A stretch of 38,437 nucleotides of DNA. It comes from Acidobacteriaceae bacterium. GTDB taxonomy: Bacteria; Acidobacteriota; Terriglobia; Terriglobales; Acidobacteriaceae. Shown here piece after piece: positions 32,558 to 38,437 of the stretch (its first letter is position 1; each line of letters opens with the position of its first letter). The notes beneath the pieces are model-generated. The model was not told where the DNA came from and ran no database searches. It saw nothing but the letters and a program-made list of their open reading frames with translations. Location: NCBI GenBank assembly GCA_003165075.1, contig PLSM01000144.1:6587-45023 (forward strand), read 5' to 3'. The translations under genes were made by a program, and so were the position numbers.

Positions 32558-35550
32558 GTCTGTTCTCCCGTCTGCTCCCTTGGCTCTTTAGGCGCTGGCG
32601 CCTGCAGCCTCACCGTCGTCCCCGCGCCCCGCTCGCTGGTAATCTCCAGCCTGCCGCCGATGGCCGCTGCTCTTTCCCGCATTCCAGTCAGACCATAGTG
32701 GCCCGGTGTGGACTCCGTCCCTTCGCCTGCGGCAAAGCCGCGTCCGTCGTCACGCACCTCCAGCGCAATCTCTGTGGGCCTGTATTCCAGTTGAACCGCC
32801 AATCGCCTGGCCCCTGCGTGTTTCTTCACATTATGGATGGCCTCCTGGGCCACGCGCAGAAATTCGCGCTCCGTGCCCGGGCCCAGCGGTCGGTAGGCGC
32901 CGTAAATGCCGAAGCTGGATTCAATGCCGTGTCCGCCGGCCTGCTCCGTCATGCGCCGCAGCCGCACCGGCAGCGTCTTCTCGCCGGAGTCCTGTGAGCG
33001 CAGCGCCCAGATCGACTGCCGTGCATCGGCCAATCCCTCGCGCACGTAGCCGCGCGTAGTGTCCAGGTGCTTTGCTGCAGCCTCCACCTTGTTGTGCCGC
33101 AGCAGCTCGGCCAGCACCTCCAGCTGCACTGAGATGCCCACGTAGCCCTGGGCCAGCGTATCGTGAATTTCGCGCGCAATGCGATTGCGTTCGCCCAGCA
33201 CCGCGCTGAACTCACTCTCTGCGCGCTTCAAGCGCCGTCTCAGCATCAGAACCACCAGTCCCGCCACCGCCACCGCCAGCAGAATGTAGAACCAGGCAGT
33301 TTGATAAAAATGCGGCCGCAGTTCAAATTCCAGCGCCGCGCCCTCCATGTTCCAAAGCCCGTCATTGTTGGCTGCCTGCACTCGAAACGTGTAGTGCCCC
33401 GACGGAATGTTCGTGTAGTAGGCGCTGCGCCGCGCTCCGGCTTCGGTCCAGTCCCGGTCAAAGCCCTCCAGCATGAAGCGGTAGCGCACCTTCTGCGGCG
33501 CGGTAAAGCTCAGCCCCGCGTAGTCGAATTGGAAGTGCACATGTCCCGCCGCGATCCTCATCCTCGACGCCGCCGTAACCGGTGCATCGTCTACGGTAAA
33601 GCGCTCCAGCGCCACCGGCGGCGGAATCATGTTGACAGGGAAGTGCGCGGGATCCACCTCCTCCAGACCTTTGGGAGTAGCAAACCACAGCTCCCCGTCC
33701 CGCGAGCGCCACGCCGAGGGATGGCTGTTGGTGGCCGTCTCCCGGCTGCGTAATCCGTCCGCCGGGCCAAACTCGATCCAGTGCGTGCAGTCGGCGGTCA
33801 TCGTGCAGTCGCACCGCGCAAGGCCGTCGCTGGTGGCGAACCACAGGTGATTGCTGTCGTCGGCAAGAATGGCATGGATGCTCTTCTGGTCCAGGCCGCT
33901 TTGCTTCACCGCGGAAAATTTCTGTCCATCCCAAAGGTTCCAGCCGCGATCCTGCGTGCCAATCAGTAGCGTACCTTGCGCACGCGCCAACAGCGCCGTC
34001 ACCACGTTGCTTGAGAGTCCGTCGGCCGTAGTGAAATTGGTAATCGAATTCTTTCCGTCCTTTTCTCCCCGCAGCCGCGACAGGCCGGCCAGTGTGGCCA
34101 CCCATAGATTTCCGCTGGAGTCGCGCGCCATGGCGCCCACCAGGTCGCTCCCCAGTCCGGATGCCTGCGTCTCGGTTTCCATGTGCCGTCCCGCCGGTGC
34201 GCCAGTCCAGTGCGTCAACCCGCGCCGGGTGCCGATCCACAGCGATCCATCCACGTCCACCAGCATCGAACGTACAAAATCGTCAGGCAGGCCGTCGGCA
34301 GAAGTAAACGAGCTCACATGTCCGCGGCGGATCAGGTTCAACCCGTCCGGCGTGCCCACCCATAAGTCTCCATTCGGAGCCGCGGCCAGCGACAGGATCA
34401 CGTCGCTGAGTAGTCCATCGCGCACGGTGTAGTTCCTGTTGCCGCCCAGGCCGTTTGTGCCCCGCCGAAGCGCATTCAGTCCTCCCCCGCTGGTACCCAC
34501 CCACAGCGTGCCTGCGCTATCTTCCACCACCGTTGTCGTGTTGTCCGACGACAGCCCCTCGTGTGCCCCGACACCTCTGAAGCGCTCGTCGCGAAGAATG
34601 TGCAGCCCGCCCGTCTCGGTCCCCGCCCAGATGTTTCCTTCGCGGTCTTCCATCAGCGCCAGCACCGAAGCTGAAGCCAGCGGATCGGTCACCGGCAGCA
34701 ATTGCAGCTTTCCGGCTGCCCACCGTGCCAGCCCGCCGTTGGTCCCGATCCACAAGCAACCTTCGCGGTCCGCAAACAGCACTTGAATCCGGCTTCCGGG
34801 CAGTTCCTTGCCGACAGCCAGCAGAGTCGAAGGACCTACCGGCTTCTTTCCTTTGTAGAACCTCAGCGAGTTTCTGTCGCCCATCAGCAAAATATCGCCT
34901 GGCAGTTTCTCCTTGAATGCGACATTTCCCGGTTGCTCACCCGATGAAGGGGTCGCGGTGTGAGGCCATGCGTCCACATTCCTCACCGCAACAAACCGAT
35001 CTCCTGCCTGCTGCGCAATACCCTGGTCCGTCCAAACGAGCAACCCTCCGTTTGCTGTTTCCACCAACTCCCGAATCTCGTTGCCCGGCAGTCCGTCTTT
35101 GGTTGTGAATGCGGTGACCGCCCCATCCTTCCACCGCGCCAACCCCTCGCTGGTGCCGATCCATAATGCCCCGTCGCGGCTCCACAGCAAACACCGTACA
35201 TCGTTGCCGGGCAACGCCGGAGTGGAGTTGCGGTCGAACACCGTGAACCCGTTGCCGTCGAACCGCACCAGCCCCACCTCGGTCCCCAACCATACAAAAC
35301 CGTCGCGGGTCTGCACCAGCGCTTGTACTGTATTCTGCGGCAGCCCATTCTCCATCACCCAGGACTGCCGTCCGTAGTTTGCCAGCGGCGTCGTAGGCTC
35401 CAGTGCCGCGCCCGTCAGCGCGCCCACCAGCAGCAGCGCAGCCGCAGCCACGCGCCTTGTCCTTTGCGTCGTGTGTTCGTTCGAATTGGCGTCAGTTTGG
35501 GCCAAGGTTTGAGGCGGCCTCTCCCCAGGGAAGCTCCACCATGCGCACAT
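32554..35550 (-). CDS. Sensor histidine kinase with Reg_prop beta-propeller and Y_Y_Y domain
   Basis: 998 residues. After a signal-like helix (VAAAALLLVGALTGAAL) about twelve Reg_prop blades (pattern DGxxWxGTxxGLxR, such as DGFVWLGTEVGLVRFDG) form the two periplasmic propellers seen in hybrid polysaccharide sensors. A Y_Y_Y domain follows (YRFMLEGFDRDWTEAGARRSAYYTNIPSGHYTFRVQA), then one membrane helix (FYILLAVAVAGLVVLMLRR) and a HisKA_3 domain with the phosphoacceptor His796 (REIHDTLAQG). A HATPase domain has the N-box EAIHNVKKHA and G-boxes DDGRGF and GLTGMRERA. In Bacteroides such sensors detect glycans; here the ligand is unknown. The exact start is uncertain (ATG 35550 gives a 30-residue preface to the signal). 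Confidence 0.92.
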   Translation of the reverse strand: MCAWWSFPGERPPQTLAQTDANSNEHTTQRTRRVAAAALLLVGALTGAALEPTTPLANYGRQSWVMENGLPQNTVQALVQTRDGFVWLGTEVGLVRFDGNGFTVFDRNSTPALPGNDVRCLLWSRDGALWIGTSEGLARWKDGAVTAFTTKDGLPGNEIRELVETANGGLLVWTDQGIAQQAGDRFVAVRNVDAWPHTATPSSGEQPGNVAFKEKLPGDILLMGDRNSLRFYKGKKPVGPSTLLAVGKELPGSRIQVLFADREGCLWIGTNGGLARWAAGKLQLLPVTDPLASASVLALMEDREGNIWAGTETGGLHILRDERFRGVGAHEGLSSDNTTTVVEDSAGTLWVGTSGGGLNALRRGTNGLGGNRNYTVRDGLLSDVILSLAAAPNGDLWVGTPDGLNLIRRGHVSSFTSADGLPDDFVRSMLVDVDGSLWIGTRRGLTHWTGAPAGRHMETETQASGLGSDLVGAMARDSSGNLWVATLAGLSRLRGEKDGKNSITNFTTADGLSSNVVTALLARAQGTLLIGTQDRGWNLWDGQKFSAVKQSGLDQKSIHAILADDSNHLWFATSDGLARCDCTMTADCTHWIEFGPADGLRSRETATNSHPSAWRSRDGELWFATPKGLEEVDPAHFPVNMIPPPVALERFTVDDAPVTAASRMRIAAGHVHFQFDYAGLSFTAPQKVRYRFMLEGFDRDWTEAGARRSAYYTNIPSGHYTFRVQAANNDGLWNMEGAALEFELRPHFYQTAWFYILLAVAVAGLVVLMLRRRLKRAESEFSAVLGERNRIAREIHDTLAQGYVGISVQLEVLAELLRHNKVEAAAKHLDTTRGYVREGLADARQSIWALRSQDSGEKTLPVRLRRMTEQAGGHGIESSFGIYGAYRPLGPGTEREFLRVAQEAIHNVKKHAGARRLAVQLEYRPTEIALEVRDDGRGFAAGEGTESTPGHYGLTGMRERAAAIGGRLEITSERGAGTTVRLQAPAPKEPREQTGEQT

Positions 35551-35616
35551 CCACAGTAATCATAGAGGCGCAGGAGTGCACAGAAGTCCTTTTATTCCAT
35601 CAATCCGCCACAGCAT

Positions 35617-35640
35617 GTTCTCCACCCATGGATGGAGAAC
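35617..35640. repeat. Inverted repeat upstream of the sensor kinase
   Basis: GTTCTCCA (35617-35624) is matched exactly by TGGAGAAC (35633-35640) around the 8-base spacer CCCATGGA, itself containing CCATGG. It lies 67 bases upstream of the kinase start. It could be a dimeric-regulator operator or an RNA hairpin. Confidence 0.4.
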
Positions 35641-35732
35641 TTGCTCACTCCAATGGCTCAAGACAGAACTCCCTTGCCGTCCTACTCTGTGGTTGTCTCC
35701 TAATTGAGCCTGTACGTCACTGGCAGGTATTT

Positions 35733-35775
35733 TCGGGTGGCTGCCGTTCGCAGGTTGCCACCCGATTCCTTTTTT
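35733..35775 (+). terminator. Plus-strand intrinsic terminator-like hairpin without an obvious gene
   Basis: TCGGGTGGC (35733-35741) pairs with GCCACCCGA (35757-35765) over nine base pairs and is followed by TTCCTTTTTT (35766-35775). The T-tract lies on the plus strand only. No plus-strand gene ends here: the kinase on the left and the reductase on the right are both on the minus strand. It may end a small RNA or stop antisense transcription. The rest of the 35551-35841 gap holds the inverted repeat at 35617 and nothing else I can name. Confidence 0.5.
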
Positions 35776-35841
35776 GCGCAGCTTCTTGGCCCCGGCCAAC
35801 TATGCTGAATCGTCCCGGAAGGTCCTCAAGCGCGGAACCGC

Positions 35842-36438
35842 CTACGCCAGCTTCCATCCAATGCGCCGTGCCCGCGCCAGGGTCCGTGGCGAGAGTTCGT
35901 GATGCATCTCTCCCGCCGCGAGGCCAATCCACAGCGTCGCCACTGTCTTGGCGCCGAGCATCTTGGCCGCCATCCGCAGAGCACTCGCGGCTCCTGTAAA
36001 AACCCGCATCATCAGGCTGGGCATGGCCGACGAAGCCACCAATGCCGCCTTCTTGGTCGGTTTCTTCTCTCGTGAACTGGGTGCGGCCTGACCCCAGGGC
36101 CAGTAGCCAGTGCCAATCATCCGCTCCATAAACCTGCGAAAAATCGCCGTCACATTACCCATGTTCACCGGCGATCCAAGCACCACTGCGTCCGCCGCCT
36201 CGATCTCCTGCAGAATTTGCTCTAGGTCGTCTTCTTGTGCGCACTTGCCGCGCTCCGGCCCCGGCATTGCGGAACAGCGGCGGCAGTTCTTGCAGAACTC
36301 GATATGCTGCTCGATCAGGTAGATCTTGTGCGTCTTGGCGCCCCTTGCCCGCGCTCCTTCCAGAATCGCTTCCACCGCCGTGTCGATGGTCTCGCCCTTC
36401 CGGTAGCTGCCCACAATCGCCACAACTTGCTTGCTCAT
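35842..36438 (-). CDS. Flavodoxin-like NAD(P)H-dependent FMN reductase family protein
   Basis: 198 residues with the flavodoxin-like fold. The FMN-phosphate loop reads VAIVGSYRKGETIDTAVEA, and the second flavin loop is VVLGSPVNMGNVTAIFRRFMER. A cysteine cluster CKNCRRC...GKC at residues 49-65 matches the iron-sulfur-flavoprotein-like subgroup (NAD(P)H-dependent oxidoreductases of the IsfA type); whether it binds an Fe-S cluster is not certain. C-terminal residues 130-180 are hydrophobic-amphipathic (MPSLMMRVFTGAASALRMAAKML). Start ATG 36438; it is a single gene divergent from the lipoprotein gene. The substrate is unknown. Confidence 0.8.
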   Translation of the reverse strand: MSKQVVAIVGSYRKGETIDTAVEAILEGARARGAKTHKIYLIEQHIEFCKNCRRCSAMPGPERGKCAQEDDLEQILQEIEAADAVVLGSPVNMGNVTAIFRRFMERMIGTGYWPWGQAAPSSREKKPTKKAALVASSAMPSLMMRVFTGAASALRMAAKMLGAKTVATLWIGLAAGEMHHELSPRTLARARRIGWKLA

Positions 36439-36555
36439 CCTGAGCCTCCGCTTCGTTGCCAGCGCAGTCTACTCCTGCCCCTGCAGCCCATGCAGTGACA
36501 ATGCCGCCGCTTAACACATCGATCATCAATAGCGTTGCCTGATATCCTTAACAGC

Positions 36556-37128
36556 GTGATCCAACCTTCACGAGCCAAAGGTTTAGCGGCCATGGGCCTC
36601 CTTCTGGTGGTGTCATTTGTCGCCTGCCATAAGGAGGAACAGGCGGTCGTCGGTGTCGCTCAGACTGCTGTCCACGCCGAGCATCAGGCCCAGGTAGCCG
36701 CGCAGGCTTCCGCCTCCCGGCGCGATCAGCAACGTGCCGCCCTGGCCCTCATTCCGCTCCCCACCAAGAGCCTCTACGTCGATGTCCATGAGCCCGGCGC
36801 GTGGGTCAACCCGTTTCTCTCGGTCGAAGCCGATGCCCTGGACCTGCGCATCACCATGGCCGACGCCAACCCTAGCCCCGTGGGCCAGGGAACCATGCTG
36901 CGCCCTGAGGCCGCCCGCCGCCAGGAAGTGCAGTTGCGTCCCTCTGACTTGGTTGAAGCCGTGGTTGCGCTACCCCCCGGTGCCTGGCGCTACGGACGCG
37001 TCATCGCCGTCGCCGAAGCTCCCGGCGCAAATCGCAAGGACCGCCCCAAAATCCGCCGTAACGTGGAAGCCGCCATCCAGCAACTCAACGACATCGGCAT
37101 CGTAGTAGAAGAGTGGCCCGCGCGCTAA
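36556..37128 (+). CDS. Small lipoprotein of unknown function
   Basis: 190 residues from GTG 36556. The N-terminus has a basic residue and a hydrophobic segment ending in the lipobox FVAC (AAMGLLLVVSFVACHKEEQ), with the Cys at residue 24. A Gln/Ala-rich helical stretch follows (QTAVHAEHQAQVAAQASASRRDQQRAA), then a beta-rich domain of about 110 residues (LYVDVHEPGAWVNPFLSVEADALDLRITMADANP...). I do not recognise a family. TTG 36535 is an alternative that would put seven residues in front of the signal. No strong ribosome site is visible. Probably anchored on the inner leaflet of the outer membrane. Confidence 0.6.
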   Translation: MIQPSRAKGLAAMGLLLVVSFVACHKEEQAVVGVAQTAVHAEHQAQVAAQASASRRDQQRAALALIPLPTKSLYVDVHEPGAWVNPFLSVEADALDLRITMADANPSPVGQGTMLRPEAARRQEVQLRPSDLVEAVVALPPGAWRYGRVIAVAEAPGANRKDRPKIRRNVEAAIQQLNDIGIVVEEWPAR

Positions 37129-37299
37129 CTCGGCCGGCTCATGTTCGATTCAAGTGTAGACAGAACTTTGGGCTGCCACGGATGTCCATCTCGACCGTCA
37201 AGCCGAAAGCACTCTGCCCTCTCCACGCCCTTCTCCCGGCCGGTTTTCGCCGCGTCCCCTCCCGCTGCGCTACCATAAAAGACAAGATTGAGGCCAAGC

Positions 37300-37596
37300 A
37301 TGTTTGTCGTGGTCTGGCAGTTTGAAATTGCCGAGGAAAAAGTTGCCGCGTTCGAAGCCGCCTACGGGCCCGAGGGCGCCTGGGCGCGGCTCTTCCGCAC
37401 GTCGCCTGACTACCGTGGGACAGAACTCCTGCGCGATGCCTACATCCCCGATTCCTACCTCACCATCGATCGCTGGACCAGCGAAGAAGCTTTCCGCGCC
37501 TTCCGCAGAGACCACGATGCCGGCTATGAGGCCCTCGATCGCACCTGCGACGCCCTCACCAGCCGCGAAACCCGCATCGGTGCCTACACCGTGTAG
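37300..37596 (+). CDS. Small ABM-like protein (dimeric alpha/beta-barrel, putative)
   Basis: 98 residues. The pattern of a short beta strand (FVVVWQFEIAEEKVAAFEAAYG), helix, strand (YRGTELLRDAYIPDSYLTIDRWTSEEAFRAFRRDHDAGYEALDRTC) fits the ferredoxin-like fold of antibiotic-biosynthesis-monooxygenase (ABM) domains, which include quinol monooxygenases and heme-degrading enzymes as well as non-enzymatic members. ATG 37300 has GAGG 7 bases ahead; an in-frame TTG at 37288 is less likely. The gene stands alone upstream of recA. Function not determined. Confidence 0.65.
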   Translation: MFVVVWQFEIAEEKVAAFEAAYGPEGAWARLFRTSPDYRGTELLRDAYIPDSYLTIDRWTSEEAFRAFRRDHDAGYEALDRTCDALTSRETRIGAYTV

Positions 37597-37734
37597 TCCG
37601 CCATCTTGTAGCCTTGGCAGAGTCCCGAATGCGGCTCTCCGTAGCGGCAAACTAATCTGCGTCAAGGACGTTTGGCCTCTCCAATAGGTTTCTCCATCTA
37701 TTCGCTTTTTTCGCTGTCTTTGCCTGTCCAGTCC

Positions 37735-37743
37735 TGCTACAAT
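37735..37743 (+). promoter_or_regulatory. Candidate extended -10 promoter for recA
   Basis: TGC-TACAAT at 37735-37743 matches the extended -10 pattern TGnTATAAT at all but one base. No good -35 sits 17 bases upstream. It would give a 5' leader of about 80 bases before the recA ATG. I did not find a LexA-like palindrome in this region that I could defend. Confidence 0.4.
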
Positions 37744-37832
37744 CCCTACGAAATCCAATCCAGCCGCCGCGTGTTTTCTGTCTCCTAATGAAGGGCCGCG
37801 CAAGGCGAGCAATTCTTAAGGAGCGCCCCCTC

Positions 37833-38437
37833 ATGGCCATCGCTGACGACCGCGCCAAAGCCGTTGAACTTGCCCTTTCGCAGATCGAAAAACAGTTCGG
37901 CAAAGGGTCCATCGTCCGGCTCGGGTCAAAGGAAGCCCTGCTCCCGATTGCCATCATCTCCACTGGTTCCATCAGCTTTGACGCGGCTTTGGGCGTAGGC
38001 GGCATTCCGCGCGGCCGGGTGACGGAAGTGTTCGGGCCGGAGTCCTCCGGCAAAACCACCATTACCCTGCAGATCATCGCCGAAGCGCAACGGCTGGGCG
38101 GTCTGGCGGCCTTCGTCGACGCCGAGCATGCCCTCGACCCCGGTTACGCCAAGAAGTTGGGCGTGGACGTCGATAACTTGTTGGTATCGCAGCCGGATAG
38201 CGGCGAGCAGGCGCTTGAGATCACCGAGGCGCTGGTCCGTTCGGGCGCCATTGATGTGCTGGTCGTGGACTCCGTGGCTGCGTTGGTTCCCAAGGCCGAG
38301 CTGGACGGCGAGATGGGCGAGTCGCACATGGGTCTGCAGGCGCGTCTCATGTCGCAGGCTCTGCGCAAGCTCACCGGCACAGTTTCCAAGTCGCGCACCG
38401 CTCTCATTTTCATCAACCAGATTCGCGAGAAGATCGG
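37833..38437 (+). CDS. recA: Recombinase RecA (5' part, runs off window)
   Basis: The first 201 codons of RecA. The N-terminal helix ([21 protein letters not shown]) is typical, the Walker A is GPESSGKTT at residues 68-76, the Glu-containing [23 protein letters not shown] block follows, and the Walker B strand is [21 protein letters not shown] near residue 150. The window ends within the conserved [10 protein letters not shown] segment (loop-2 region), so about 150 residues are missing. ATG 37833 has AAGGAG at 37818-37823, nine bases upstream. RecA forms filaments on single-stranded DNA for homologous recombination and triggers LexA self-cleavage. Identification is certain. Confidence 0.98.
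   Translation, partial: MAIADDRAKAVELALSQIEKQFGKGSIVRLGSKEALLPIAIISTGSISFDAALGVGGIPRGRVTEVFGPESSGKTTITLQIIAEAQRLGGLAAFVDAEHALDPGYAKKLGVDVDNLLVSQPDSGEQALEITEALVRSGAIDVLVVDSVAALVPKAELDGEMGESHMGLQARLMSQALRKLTGTVSKSRTALIFINQIREKI

Noticed and set aside
37597..37832. LexA (SOS) operator upstream of recA
   Set aside because: No palindrome of a known LexA class could be recognised in these 236 bases.

Overview
The window is GC-rich bacterial chromosome, most probably from an acidobacterium of the class Terriglobia (Acidobacteriaceae-like). The pointers are an Oar-like TonB-dependent receptor of about 1170 residues with an N-terminal carboxypeptidase-regulatory-like domain, a CRTAC1/ASPIC-UnbV FG-GAP protein, a sensor kinase with a Reg_prop propeller and Y_Y_Y domain, frequent GTG/TTG starts, and small palindromic repeats of the 'GGGTGCCCCA ... 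hairpin ... GGGA-ACCAC' kind. The taxon is an inference from gene content. I saw no tRNA, rRNA, insertion sequence, prophage or CRISPR array.

Layout. 1-7.9 kb: queuosine-precursor transporter (yhhQ), an RND efflux pair (periplasmic adaptor lipoprotein and inner-membrane pump, no outer-membrane channel gene), a small secreted helix-hairpin-helix protein on the opposite strand, and a large MscS-family channel. 7.9-14.6 kb: a compact histidine operon, hisI-G-D-C-B-H-F-A, with overlapping or abutting genes. It is preceded by what reads as a complete transcription attenuator: a short leader ORF with seven His codons in an eight-codon run, an antiterminator arm and a strong intrinsic terminator. 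hisE is not in the cluster. Two palindromic repeats sit inside the operon; one is translated as an N-terminal extension of HisB. 14.6-18.3 kb: class I aminotransferase, a FUSC-type membrane protein and a D-2-hydroxyacid dehydrogenase.

18.3-24.6 kb, minus strand: a TPP riboswitch with its own candidate promoter, followed by a TonB-dependent receptor, an APH-fold kinase and a PnuC-family transporter. I read this as a thiamin capture, import and phosphorylation operon. Just upstream on the same strand is a two-gene unit of an organophosphate/phosphonate-type MFS (OPA) transporter and a PhnZ-like HD-domain oxygenase. 24.8-28.3 kb: the Oar-like receptor. 28.3-29.4 kb: two small membrane proteins of unknown function in a visibly more AT-rich pocket.

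29.5-35.6 kb, minus strand: a hybrid-length sensor kinase, NarL-type response regulator and a secreted unknown, joined by 4-base overlaps and followed by an FG-GAP/ASPIC-UnbV protein. 35.6-38.4 kb: an intergenic region with two hairpins, a flavodoxin-like FMN reductase, a small lipoprotein, an ABM-like small protein, and the start of recA, which runs off the window.

The most interesting parts are the histidine leader, the TPP-controlled receptor-kinase-PnuT operon, the repeat built into hisB, and the PhnZ/OPA pair that lacks the usual PhnY partner.
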